A model generated the notes under the pieces. That model worked only from the letters and a program-made list of their open reading frames with translations, made no database searches and was not told where the DNA came from. This document shows, piece after piece, positions 1 to 8,829 of a stretch of DNA of 64,000 bases; the first letter of the stretch is position 1, and every line of letters begins with the position of its first letter. The translations under genes and the position numbers were made by a program. The DNA is taken from assembly GCA_965225735.1 (NCBI GenBank), contig CBDDBN010000005.1, positions 62,001-126,000 on the forward strand, given 5' to 3'. Source of the stretch: Denitrobaculum sp965225735. GTDB lineage: Bacteria > Pseudomonadota > Alphaproteobacteria > Kiloniellales > Kiloniellaceae.

Positions 1-3000
1 CAAGGCCCTATCACCCCCGAGCTTTTGCACAAAGCCTGGGTCCAGGTGGCAATGCGACATGCACCCCTGCGAACCCTCTTTGCCTGGCGACGCCAGGCAG
101 AGCGGCCTTTGCAGGTGGTGCGCGAACAGATCGAACTCCCCTGGCACTTTGAGGATTGGACGCCGTTAGGCCGGGAAGTCCAAAACGATCGATGGCAGGC
201 CTTTTACAAGGAACAGCGGATGCAGGGCTTTGTGCTCGACAAAGCCCCTCTTGTCAGGCTTTCGCTGTTCAAGTTGGCACATGACGAGTACCGGTTTCTG
301 TTCTGCTTTCATCACATTCTGTTTGATGGCTGGTCACTTCGTCTTCTGCTTGATGACGTTGCCAGAATTTACGCGTCCGAACGAAATCAAGAACCCCATG
401 AACTGAATGAACCCGGTCGTTTCCAGGATCACGTGGGTTGGCTCGAGTCCCGCGACTTGCGCAAAGCGGAGGCCTACTGGAAGCAAACACTCGAGGGATT
501 CCACACACCGACGCCGCTCGACCTGCCTGGTCCTGAGTCGCGCAACACAGAGAGCGGCATTGGCTTCCAAGCCATAACCCGCGAGCTTGCATCCGAAACA
601 GCTCAAGGTTTGACAGAGTTTTCCCGTGCGCAGCGTCTGACCACCGGGACGACTATTCTCGGTGCCTGGTCACTTCTACTTTCACGTTACGCGGAAACGA
701 ACGATGTCGTCTTCGGCACCACACATGCGGGTCGGTCGGCGGAACTGCCCGCAGCGCAGCAAACCGTCGGACTCTTCATCAATACCGTTCCCGTTCGCGC
801 AAAGCTTGAGCCCGGAGCAAGGCTTTCAGACTGGCTGAGGGGGCTGCAGAAAGAGCAACTTGCAGCGCGCGAATACGAACTGACGCCGCTCGCTCTGGCC
901 GAGCGCGTGAGCGGTGTTCCTGCGGGACAAAGGCTGTTCGAAACGCTCGTTGTTTATCAAGGCGTTCCAGACGCTGCGGAAACGCAGCAGCCCTGGCGTG
1001 TGTCCGCGGAATCGGTTCATGAATACGGAAACTATCCATTCGTTCTCCTCGTGCGGCCGGATAAGTCCTTCATGTTGACCGCAGTCTACGATGTCAACCG
1101 GATAGGCGCTGAAGCCGTGAAGCGCGTGTTGGGCCATGTCGAACAGCTTCTAAAGACCTTCATTGAACACCCCGATGCCGCGCTCGAAGACATAGATCTG
1201 CTGCCGAAAAATGAACGCCACAGGCTTTTGAAGGAATGGAGCGGCGCATCAGTAGATGCGAGCTTCGAAGGCAACGGATCCGCGGCGGCGTTCCAGTTTC
1301 ATCAGGTCCACGCATTAATCGATGATGTCGGCCGGAAACATCCGGACGTTATTGCTCTGCGGCAGGACGACGAACAGCTTTCTTACGCGGAGCTGCTCGG
1401 CCGCGCCGATCGACTTGCCGTTTCCATGCAGAAGAGAGGTTTGGGCGCGGGTGGTTTTGGGGCGGTCTTCCTGGAGCGGTCGCCTGAGGCCATCGTCGCT
1501 ATGCTGGCTGTCCTGAAGACGGGTGCCGCTTACGTTCCTCTCGACCCGGCTTATCCGCCTGTGCGCGTGCAGGCTGTGCTCGAAGAACTGGCCGGCGCAA
1601 GCCGGCAAAAAGACGGCGGCTCGCTGGTCATCACCAATAACGGACTGACGGAGCGACTACCGAGCCAGCCCTTACCAGTGATCGTGACCGGCGAGGCGGA
1701 TCGGGTGTGGAGCCAGGCCCCGTCAATCTCAGCAAACACGGCGCCTGAAGACTTGGCCTACGTGATATATACCTCGGGATCGAGCGGCCGTCCCAAAGGC
1801 GTCATGGTTTCGCACCGCAATCTGCTCGACTCAACGGGTGCCAGGAGCGCCCACTATCCAGAATCGCCGGAACGCTTTCTGCTGCTGTCTTCGGTTGCGA
1901 GCGACAGTGCAATCGCCGGCATATTCTGGACGCTTTGTACGGGCGGTACGCTTGTTCTTCCCCGAACCCGCCAGGAACAATCGATCTCAGAAATTGCCGA
2001 CATCGTCCGGAACACAGACGTAACCCATCTTCTGTGCTTGCCATCGATCTATACGATGCTTCTCGATCAAGCGGGCGAGCGAGACTTTCAGTCGCTGCGC
2101 TGTGCAATCGTTGCCGGGGAAGCCTGTCACAGCGCAGTGGTTGGACAGCATCATCAAACACTGCCGGATACAATTCTTTACAACGAATACGGCCCGTCCG
2201 AAGCGACCGTTTGGTCGACTCACGCACCCTTGGGCCCTGATCTGATAGACAAACACAGCATACCAATTGGTCGCCCTATCGAAGGATGGCGAGCCTACGT
2301 TTTGGGACAAGACGGCAGGCCCCGGCCGCAAGGGTTGCCAGGTGAGCTTTACATCGGCGGGCGTGGCGTCGCGCGTGGCTATCTCGCGCAGCTGGAAATG
2401 ACGGATCAGCGGTTTGTGCCCGATCAGTTTGAGACCGAAGACTCAAACCGGCTTTATCGGACAGGGGACCGGGTGAGGTTTTTGGAGAACGGTCAGCTCA
2501 CGTTTCTTGGGCGTATCGATAATCAGTTTAAAGTGAGAGGCCTTAGGGTCGAACCCGAAGAGATCGAGCTGGCGCTTTTGCAACATCCGGCGGTTCATGA
2601 AGCCGTTGCGGCCCTTGTTTCAGCTCAGGGTAAAGCATCCGAAGACTCGCCGGGCGAGCTGTCACCTGCACGGCTCGTTGCTTACGTTGGCGTCAAAGAC
2701 GAACCCACGACGGCAGCTCAGTTGCGAGAGCATCTACGCGCCTTGTTGCCGGATCACATGGTGCCCAATGGTTTCGTCACACTCGAAGCGCTACCGCGGT
2801 TGGCTGGCGGCAAGGTCGATCTTAACGTCTTGCGTCAACAGTCCGTCTGGCAAGACGGTTCAACTGAGTACGCATTGCCGAGCAGCGAGGTCGAGGAGGC
2901 GCTGGTTGATATCTGGCAGAGCGTCTTGGGAATCGAGCGCGTGGGTATCCACGATAACTTCTTCGAGATTGGCGGGGACTCACTCCTCAGTATTCGCATC

Positions 3001-3234
3001 CTCGCGCGTGCTCACCGCCTCGGATATGAAATTAACCCGGTGGACTTCTTCGCCCGTCCAACCGTGGCTGAGCAAGCCAAGCTGGCAAATGCCGTGCAAC
3101 CCCAAGCGCAGAAGCCTGGGAACGCAGAAAAGGCGAGCCCAAACAAACCTTTCGCCCTGGCGAAACTTGATGCCGCAAGCCTGGCCACTATCGCGCAACA
3201 GCTCAAAGTGGCCGATGGAAGCGGCAAAGGCTAA
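1..3234 (+). CDS. Non-ribosomal peptide synthetase, C-A-PCP module, 5' truncated by window edge
   Basis: The reading frame is open to base 1, so the gene starts outside the window; residue numbers here count from base 25. The condensation domain shows HHILFDG (from residue 96), which carries the catalytic second His. The adenylation domain shows the TSGSSG phosphate loop (583), YGPSE (722), YRTGD (813) and the A10 lysine at 930. The carrier domain has GGDSL with the phosphopantetheine serine at 986. By eye the substrate pocket aligns to GrsA as D-S-A-C-I-A-E-V-W-K, which I cannot assign to an amino acid. After the carrier domain about 80 residues end in an acidic/hydrophobic helix (LDAASLATIAQQL) like a docking tail. 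There is no thioesterase or reductase, so the peptide is probably passed to a partner in trans. It ends 23 bases from a convergent methyltransferase. Confidence 0.95.
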   Translation, partial: QGPITPELLHKAWVQVAMRHAPLRTLFAWRRQAERPLQVVREQIELPWHFEDWTPLGREVQNDRWQAFYKEQRMQGFVLDKAPLVRLSLFKLAHDEYRFLFCFHHILFDGWSLRLLLDDVARIYASERNQEPHELNEPGRFQDHVGWLESRDLRKAEAYWKQTLEGFHTPTPLDLPGPESRNTESGIGFQAITRELASETAQGLTEFSRAQRLTTGTTILGAWSLLLSRYAETNDVVFGTTHAGRSAELPAAQQTVGLFINTVPVRAKLEPGARLSDWLRGLQKEQLAAREYELTPLALAERVSGVPAGQRLFETLVVYQGVPDAAETQQPWRVSAESVHEYGNYPFVLLVRPDKSFMLTAVYDVNRIGAEAVKRVLGHVEQLLKTFIEHPDAALEDIDLLPKNERHRLLKEWSGASVDASFEGNGSAAAFQFHQVHALIDDVGRKHPDVIALRQDDEQLSYAELLGRADRLAVSMQKRGLGAGGFGAVFLERSPEAIVAMLAVLKTGAAYVPLDPAYPPVRVQAVLEELAGASRQKDGGSLVITNNGLTERLPSQPLPVIVTGEADRVWSQAPSISANTAPEDLAYVIYTSGSSGRPKGVMVSHRNLLDSTGARSAHYPESPERFLLLSSVASDSAIAGIFWTLCTGGTLVLPRTRQEQSISEIADIVRNTDVTHLLCLPSIYTMLLDQAGERDFQSLRCAIVAGEACHSAVVGQHHQTLPDTILYNEYGPSEATVWSTHAPLGPDLIDKHSIPIGRPIEGWRAYVLGQDGRPRPQGLPGELYIGGRGVARGYLAQLEMTDQRFVPDQFETEDSNRLYRTGDRVRFLENGQLTFLGRIDNQFKVRGLRVEPEEIELALLQHPAVHEAVAALVSAQGKASEDSPGELSPARLVAYVGVKDEPTTAAQLREHLRALLPDHMVPNGFVTLEALPRLAGGKVDLNVLRQQSVWQDGSTEYALPSSEVEEALVDIWQSVLGIERVGIHDNFFEIGGDSLLSIRILARAHRLGYEINPVDFFARPTVAEQAKLANAVQPQAQKPGNAEKASPNKPFALAKLDAASLATIAQQLKVADGSGKG

Positions 3235-3256
3235 GAACGCCTGCGACACAAGCGTG

Positions 3257-4387
3257 TCAGCGAACCCGCCAGAGATGGGCGACGCTCAAGGCGTCGTCAC
3301 TGATCAAGGGAGAACTGTGATCGGAAGCGGGAGCGCCTTCTAGCGCGACCTGTTCGTGGGCCACCACGCGCGTTCCCACCTTCAATCGACTGAGCAATTT
3401 TGGAAGATAGGCGCACAAAGCCCGCACTGGGATAAAGAGGAATACGACCGTCGCCTCGTCAAGCGGTGCCGTTTCCGCCTCGCCGTGATAGATCGTGATT
3501 CGGTCTTGCAGGCCTTCCGTTGTGATCACTTTTTTGGCTGTTTCACAGAGATCGATCTGATTGTCGATGCCGATTCCGCGACAGCCTGTCTTGCGTACGG
3601 CTTCGACCAAGACGCGTCCATCGCCGCATCCGACGTCGATGATGACGTCGTCGCTCGTTAGCTCTGCGAACTCCACGAGGAGTGAGAGCAAAGAACGGGG
3701 TGTGCTCAGAAATTCGCCATAGAACTCGGTCTGGCTTTCGAACCCGGTGGACTGTTGCGCCTGTTTGCTAACACGGCGAAGGACGGCTTGGACGAATTTG
3801 TGGGGGTGCTGCAACAAAAGCTCTGCAGCAAGCCGCCAAGATGCTGTTGGTGGTCGGTCAGGCCAAGACAGATCAAGCCGGGTCGAAGCATCGTCAATGC
3901 GTATGAGCGGCATTTCGCTGTGCTTCCTGCGGAATGACTCCCAGTAGAGGCTTTTAGTCGAGCGCGGCTGCCGATATCCGTTCTCCTCCAAGAGTTCGAC
4001 GGCCCTTGTGGGGTTATCGGCCTCAAGAGAGAGGGCAAAGCGATGATACTGCGGTGCCCGAAGTTGAGGATCGTCAGCATCAAATAGGCAGGGGAGTGAC
4101 CTTCCGTCGAGTTGTGATACGAGAGACGTCGCCTCATCAATGATCTGTTTTCGAATTCGGGAACACGCGCGCAGCCCCGATTCCACAAGTTGGGCTTCCT
4201 CTGCGGTCAATGCAGAAGATGAAGCCGAAAGCTGCTCGGCGACTTCGCCAAGTTTCTCCGTATGAATTGCTTCGATGATGCGGTCGTGAACCGACCCGTC
4301 TCTTTCAGTCACGACTTCGCCGCGTGAAGATTGCAACCATTTGTTATCATTTAAAAATAGAGTAATAAGGCGGTTCGAGCCCGTCAA
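3257..4387 (-). CDS. Class I SAM-dependent methyltransferase with N-terminal extension
   Basis: The C-terminal half is a Rossmann methyltransferase: motif I DVGCGDG (251-257), followed by GIDNQ where an acidic residue would bind the SAM ribose, and a hydrophobic strand FLFIPV in the motif IV place. The first ~200 residues are not a methyltransferase. A stretch around 115-180 (GYRQPR, then RLDLSW) recalls uncharacterised nucleotidyltransferase-like folds, but this is only a resemblance. It lies tail-to-tail with the NRPS gene and divergent from the phosphopantetheinyl transferase gene, so it may tailor the peptide product (inference from context). The start is uncertain: the TTG at 4387 is the first possible start and has no clear ribosome binding site. 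Confidence 0.75.
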   Translation of the reverse strand: MTGSNRLITLFLNDNKWLQSSRGEVVTERDGSVHDRIIEAIHTEKLGEVAEQLSASSSALTAEEAQLVESGLRACSRIRKQIIDEATSLVSQLDGRSLPCLFDADDPQLRAPQYHRFALSLEADNPTRAVELLEENGYRQPRSTKSLYWESFRRKHSEMPLIRIDDASTRLDLSWPDRPPTASWRLAAELLLQHPHKFVQAVLRRVSKQAQQSTGFESQTEFYGEFLSTPRSLLSLLVEFAELTSDDVIIDVGCGDGRVLVEAVRKTGCRGIGIDNQIDLCETAKKVITTEGLQDRITIYHGEAETAPLDEATVVFLFIPVRALCAYLPKLLSRLKVGTRVVAHEQVALEGAPASDHSSPLISDDALSVAHLWRVR

Positions 4388-4464
4388 CGTAGGAAAAGAC
4401 GTGGCCCTTTGTTGGGAAGGCGGCGGACGTCAAACCCGATCAACGTGCCGACGAGGTCAAGTGC

Positions 4465-5181
4465 ATGAGTATCGAGTCTGATGTGAGCGTTTGGTACTTG
4501 GTTCTAAGTAAAGTTCAGGAAGAGTTCTGGACGCAGTACCGTGCCTGCTTAACAGATGGAGAACGCGAAAGAGCAGACCGCTTTCACTTTGAGAAAGATC
4601 GCCGGGCTTACACAGCGGCTCGCGCGTTAGTTCGCGCAAGCCTATCTCGTTTTGAGCAAGTGAACCCTCAGGATTGGCGCTTTAAGCAAAATAGCTACGG
4701 GAAACCGGAGATAGATCAACCGATCTCAGGACGGCGATTGCAATTCAATCTGTCCCATACGGATGGTTTGGTGGCTTGCGCTGTGAGCACATCGCGCAGT
4801 GTTGGGGTCGATGTTGAGTCCCTAGACAGGATTGCTGCCGACCTCAAGGTGGCGGAATCTTTCTTTGCGCCTCAGGAAGTTGACCAGTTGAAGTCAGTAG
4901 ATATCTCGGAACGCCAAGATACTTTCTTCAATTTCTGGACCCTAAAGGAGTCTTACATCAAAGCGCTCGGCTTTGGCCTTTCACTGAGCCTGGATAGCTT
5001 TGGATTCGACTTAGAGACAGGCCGTCTTCTCTTCGCGTCCGAAGAAAGCCCGAACGACTGGCACTTCAAGCGTATGAAGCCCACTTCCCGGCACCGGCTC
5101 GCCGTCGCCGCAAAAGGGGATCATGGCGAAGCCGTCCAGTTTGCTTTCAACGAAGTATCTCCGGACCTCTCACCTCTGTAG
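4465..5181 (+). CDS. 4'-phosphopantetheinyl transferase, Sfp type
   Basis: This enzyme moves phosphopantetheine from CoA onto the carrier-domain serine of NRPS or PKS proteins. The two family signatures are present: GVDVE with the Mg-binding Asp116 and Glu118, and FWTLKESYIK with Trp158, Lys161 and Glu162. At 238 residues it matches the Sfp/EntD class rather than the ~120-residue AcpS class. It sits next to the NRPS gene whose carrier domain (Ser986) it most likely activates. The ATG at 4465 is the natural start; the gap to the divergent methyltransferase gene (4388-4464) must hold both promoters. Confidence 0.93.
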   Translation: MSIESDVSVWYLVLSKVQEEFWTQYRACLTDGERERADRFHFEKDRRAYTAARALVRASLSRFEQVNPQDWRFKQNSYGKPEIDQPISGRRLQFNLSHTDGLVACAVSTSRSVGVDVESLDRIAADLKVAESFFAPQEVDQLKSVDISERQDTFFNFWTLKESYIKALGFGLSLSLDSFGFDLETGRLLFASEESPNDWHFKRMKPTSRHRLAVAAKGDHGEAVQFAFNEVSPDLSPL

Positions 5182-5206
5182 GGAGATGAACCGACAATAC
5201 TCAGTC

Positions 5207-5785
5207 TCATGAGGGAACATCGGTCCGCTCAGCATTCGCGCGGAATGTCGTGGCCTTCGATCGGTTGCCGCAGGTCTGCATGCTGCACCAGCGCCGCTTA
5301 CCGCTTTTCGAGGTGTCCTTGAACAGCAGGATGCACTCGGGGTGAGAACAGGCCCGGATACGGGCGCGGTCCTCCGAGGTTATGAGACGAGAAGCGCGCT
5401 CGGCGAGCAAGCCGAGTGCCTTCGATGGCGATAACACCTGCTCCCGATCGACCAGGCGAAAGGTGTTGTCATCGCGTACGACCTGCTTGTTGGGGTCGTA
5501 CTGCGAAAGGTGGCGATTGATCCGTTCAACTGCGTTTTCTTGTGGCGGCGATCCTTCGAGCACCGACAACATCACGGAATGAATGGCGGTCCGAAGGCTG
5601 GCTGCAGCCGCGAGGTCGGAAGCAGCCCATTGCGACGCCTCGGTCGAGAAGCCGGCTACCTCGAACCATGCAGCCATCCGCTCTGCCGTATCCACCAAAT
5701 CAATCTCTTTGCCGCGATTTCGGATGCGGGTGTTGACGAAATCCAGCGAAAGGTCGTTGGCGAGGAAAAGAAACCCTGTGCTCAT
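5207..5785 (-). CDS. CGNR zinc-finger regulator (ABATE domain)
   Basis: The 192-residue protein starts with the LxLDFVNT motif of the ABATE ligand-like domain and ends with a CGNR zinc finger: CSHPEC, then WCSMQTCGNR about 20 residues later, giving four cysteines for one zinc. These proteins are regarded as putative stress-responsive DNA-binding regulators. It is divergent from the hydrolase gene at 5910, and the gap holds four ATAACC/GGTTAT motifs, the first touching its own start codon. Autoregulation and control of the hydrolase gene are therefore plausible (inference). Confidence 0.85.
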   Translation of the reverse strand: MSTGFLFLANDLSLDFVNTRIRNRGKEIDLVDTAERMAAWFEVAGFSTEASQWAASDLAAAASLRTAIHSVMLSVLEGSPPQENAVERINRHLSQYDPNKQVVRDDNTFRLVDREQVLSPSKALGLLAERASRLITSEDRARIRACSHPECILLFKDTSKSGKRRWCSMQTCGNRSKATTFRANAERTDVPS

Positions 5786-5872
5786 ATAACCATAATAATG
5801 CCTCTTGACAGGTTATTCAATATCCCCACGTATAACCAGACAAATCGTTTTAAACGGTTATTCGATTTTAAC
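5786..5872. promoter_or_regulatory. Alternating ATAACC / GGTTAT motif array
   Basis: ATAACC occurs at 5786-5791 and 5832-5837 and its reverse complement GGTTAT at 5811-5816 and 5856-5861; a weaker TTAACC follows near 5868-5873. Like motifs are 45-46 bases apart. The array fills the gap between the divergent CGNR regulator and hydrolase genes, which makes it a good candidate for the regulator's operator. Confidence 0.5.
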
Positions 5873-5909
5873 CAGATTCCCGCGTTCCACCTAGACAGGA
5901 GATTGACCG

Positions 5910-6848
5910 ATGATGAAACACTTCGCCGCCGCGTTGGTGAGCGTCGCATTGCTCGCGCCGCTGCCCGCGGCTGCCGCCTCAACCAGCTACGGCTACGAGA
6001 CCGTGGATGGTCACAAGATCTTTTTCCGCGAAGCAGGCGACCCCTCCAAGCCGAGCATTGTGCTTCTGCACGGCTTCCCGAGTTCGTCGCACCAGTACCG
6101 CAATCTGATTAAGGATCTCGCGGACGAATACCACCTGATTGCGCCCGACTATCCGGGTTTTGGCGCAAGCGATTTTCCGTCACAGGAGGATTACACCTAT
6201 TCCTTCGACAACATCGCCGAGACCATCAACAGCTTCCTCGAACAGCGCGGCGTGTCCAAGTATTCCCTTTTCATTCAGGATTACGGCGCGCCAATCGGGC
6301 TTCGTATCGCCACCAAGCATCCGGAGCGCGTGCAGTCTCTGATCGTCCAGAATGGCAACGCCTATGAGGAAGGCCTTAACAAAGAGGCCTGGGCGCCGTT
6401 GATGAAAATATGGCAAGACGGCCGCGATCCGGAGATTGAAAAGCAGATTGCCGCGCGCGCTTTCAGCGAAGAAGGCCTGCGCTGGCAATACACCCACGGC
6501 ACGCGCAACCCCGATGCCATCCTGCCAGACAACTGGCTGCTCGATGTCCAGGCTTTTGCACGTCCGGGCCAGCATGAAATGCATCTGACGCTGTTCTATG
6601 ATTACCGGAACAACGTGAAGCTATATCCGGAATGGCAGGCCTATCTGCGTGAGCATCAGCCGCCTGCACTGATTGTCTGGGCCAAGAACGATGCCTATTT
6701 CCCGGTTCCGGGCGCGGAAGGCTACAAGCGCGATCTGAAGGATGTGGACTACAACATCCTTAACACCGGCCACTTTGCCCTTGAGGAAGATGGTGCACTG
6801 GTTGCGGAGAAGATTCGCGCCTTCATGAGCAAGCGGAACATCAAGTAA
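5910..6848 (+). CDS. Secreted alpha/beta hydrolase, epoxide hydrolase/haloalkane dehalogenase-like
   Basis: A Sec signal peptide (basic MMK start, hydrophobic stretch, then PAAAAS) indicates export to the periplasm. The HGFPSSS oxyanion-hole motif follows. The nucleophile elbow reads QDYGAPIG, so the nucleophile is Asp124 rather than Ser, which is the signature of epoxide hydrolases and haloalkane dehalogenases and not esterases. His288 in GHFALEE is the likely catalytic His. Length (312) fits. The substrate cannot be read from sequence. A good AGGAG-like site lies before the ATG at 5910 (within gacaggagattgacc). It may be the target of the divergent CGNR regulator. Confidence 0.85.
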   Translation: MMKHFAAALVSVALLAPLPAAAASTSYGYETVDGHKIFFREAGDPSKPSIVLLHGFPSSSHQYRNLIKDLADEYHLIAPDYPGFGASDFPSQEDYTYSFDNIAETINSFLEQRGVSKYSLFIQDYGAPIGLRIATKHPERVQSLIVQNGNAYEEGLNKEAWAPLMKIWQDGRDPEIEKQIAARAFSEEGLRWQYTHGTRNPDAILPDNWLLDVQAFARPGQHEMHLTLFYDYRNNVKLYPEWQAYLREHQPPALIVWAKNDAYFPVPGAEGYKRDLKDVDYNILNTGHFALEEDGALVAEKIRAFMSKRNIK

Positions 6849-6916
6849 CGCACGCAAGAGGCGCCCTGGCCGGCCACCGGCTGGGGCGCTGAAACCCCTT
6901 ACATCGAGGAACGAAC

Positions 6917-7711
6917 ATGCAACTTGGCAAAAATGGACGGCTCGAGGCTCTTTGTACCTACCCGATTAAAGGCCTGTCCCCTGTCTCGCATGACACGATC
7001 ACTTTGCGTGCCGGCGAAGGTTTCCCGGGTGATCGGCTGTTCGGTTTTGCCAAAGGAAACAGCGGTTTCGATCCGGCCAACCCGAAACCTCTGCCGAAGA
7101 ACCGTTTTCTTGTTCTGATGCAGCACGCGAAGCTAGCCGGGCTGCAGACCTCTCTGGATCCCGAAACCCTTACCTTCACCGTTGCTCAGGCCGGCCGGAC
7201 GCTCTTGAACGCGGACCTTGGAAGCGAGGAAGGGAAGTCTGCTGCTGCCGGCTTCTTTGCGCTGTACCTGCAGCTGAAGGAGGAGGAGAACCCGTTTTTC
7301 GCCAGCTCCGCGCCGCACCGCTTCACGGATGTCTCTGTCGATTCCGAGACCATGATGAATGCGGTTTCGCTTATCAATCTGGCATCGGTGCGCGACTTTG
7401 GAACCCGGATCGGCGAGACCGTAGACCCGCGGCGTTTTCGCGCGAACATCCTTTTCGACGGTTGGCCGCCCTTTGCGGAGTTCGATCTGATCGGCAGAAC
7501 GATAAGGCTGGGCGAGGTGAGCCTTAAGATTCTTACGCGCACCAAGCGCTGTGCCGCGACCGAGGTGAATCCCGGGACTGCCGAACGCGATATGAAAGTG
7601 CCCGCCTTGCTGCGTCGTACCTATGATCATTTACACATGGGTGTCTACGCGGAGGTCATCTCCGATGGCGAGATGACTTTGGGCGACCTGGTCTCACTTC
7701 AGGACGCTTAG
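6917..7711 (+). CDS. MOSC domain protein
   Basis: The N-terminal beta-barrel start (YPIKGLSP, then GFPGDRLFG) and the C-terminal TKRCAATEVNP signature mark a MOSC protein, the fold found at the end of molybdenum cofactor sulfurases and in YiiM/mARC-type molybdoenzymes. Cys212 is the conserved family cysteine that transfers sulfur or ligates Mo. The protein has no separate redox domain, so it could act on its own or as a partner of another enzyme. It lies 68 bases after the hydrolase gene in the same direction, with the start at ATG 6917 after a GAGGAACGAAC ribosome binding site. Confidence 0.88.
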   Translation: MQLGKNGRLEALCTYPIKGLSPVSHDTITLRAGEGFPGDRLFGFAKGNSGFDPANPKPLPKNRFLVLMQHAKLAGLQTSLDPETLTFTVAQAGRTLLNADLGSEEGKSAAAGFFALYLQLKEEENPFFASSAPHRFTDVSVDSETMMNAVSLINLASVRDFGTRIGETVDPRRFRANILFDGWPPFAEFDLIGRTIRLGEVSLKILTRTKRCAATEVNPGTAERDMKVPALLRRTYDHLHMGVYAEVISDGEMTLGDLVSLQDA

Positions 7712-7759
7712 CTCCAACCTCTGAGATCCCACACAGACTTAGTCACTGGATTAAAAGTC

Positions 7760-8713
7760 ATGAAAACACATCCCTCTCCGCTCTCGGCTGGCGCGTTGCG
7801 CCTCGCTGTCCTGCAAGTCGCGCCGGTATTTCTCGATGCCTGGGCGACGTGGGAGAAGACCAAATCAATGGCCCTGAAAGCCGTCAAGGATGGGGCCGAG
7901 GTGATCGTTTGGGGCGAGAGTTTGATCCCCGGCTACCCGAACTGGCCGAGCCTGGATACTTCGGAGAACCAGGAGCCGGTCTATGCCCTCTATTGGGATC
8001 AGGCTCTGACGCTCGACGGTCCGCTGGTTGCGGACATCAAGGCCTTCGCGAAAAAGCACAAAGTGATGATCGTCGGCGGCGTGGCCGAGCGTGAGAGCGG
8101 TTCGACCTTTGCCTGTGTTCTGACCATCGGTGCGGATGGTGAGCTGCTGGCGCGCCACCGCAAACTCAAACCGACCTGGAAGGAGCGCCTGGTCTGGGCC
8201 GATGGGGACGGACTGGGTTTGCGCACCCACGAGACCAAGATCGGCAGGATTGGAGCGCTGAACTGTTGGGAAAACTGGTTGCCGCTCGCCCGCGCCGCTT
8301 TGCATCAGCAGGAGGAGTTCGTTCACATCGGTGTCTGGCCCGGCAGCGATATGCTGGTCAAGGATATCACCCGCTTCATCGCGCTTGAGGGCAAATCCTG
8401 GTCTGTCGCCGCCTGCGGTTTGTTGCGTTCATCCGACATGGCCCACTTGAGCGAGGATGTCTTCCCCATTCGCGAGGCCATGATGGCCTTCAAAGAGACT
8501 TGGCAGGACGGTGGATCGCGGATCATCGGGCCGGATGGTGAAATCGTGGCCGGACCCTTGATGAACGAGGAAGGCATCGTCGCAGCCGATCTGACCGCCA
8601 AGGAGGTGGTCACTGCCCGCCAGTTGCTGGATCCGAGCGGACACTATTCGCGCGCCGATGTTCTGCGGCTCGACGTTATGGGGCCGAACGCGGCACGAGC
8701 GGAGTTTGGCTAA
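7760..8713 (+). CDS. Carbon-nitrogen hydrolase, nitrilase family
   Basis: The catalytic Glu-Lys-Cys set of the nitrilase superfamily is visible: Glu53 in GESLIPGYP, Lys135 in HRKLKPTW and Cys169 in LNCWENW. The context GESLIPGYPNWP and NCWENW favours true nitrilases or cyanide-type hydrolases over amidases, and the 317-residue length fits. It would convert an organic nitrile to an acid and ammonia in the cytoplasm; the substrate is unknown. It is in line with the MOSC, reductase and dioxygenase genes, suggesting a shared catabolic or detoxification unit. Confidence 0.9.
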   Translation: MKTHPSPLSAGALRLAVLQVAPVFLDAWATWEKTKSMALKAVKDGAEVIVWGESLIPGYPNWPSLDTSENQEPVYALYWDQALTLDGPLVADIKAFAKKHKVMIVGGVAERESGSTFACVLTIGADGELLARHRKLKPTWKERLVWADGDGLGLRTHETKIGRIGALNCWENWLPLARAALHQQEEFVHIGVWPGSDMLVKDITRFIALEGKSWSVAACGLLRSSDMAHLSEDVFPIREAMMAFKETWQDGGSRIIGPDGEIVAGPLMNEEGIVAADLTAKEVVTARQLLDPSGHYSRADVLRLDVMGPNAARAEFG

Positions 8714-8829
8714 AGATCGTCCGTTTAGTGACGGCTTCCATTGCCTGATGGCTTTGGTATTGAAGTCGCGGAAGCATTCCCCATCTCTCTATCGATAGAT
8801 AGATATTTCCTCCAGAAGTGAGACCGAAC

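Noticed and set aside
4371..4400. GGTTCGAGCCC resembling a tRNA T-arm
   Set aside because: No acceptor stem, anticodon arm or CCA-side pairing can be built around it; it lies in the methyltransferase start region.
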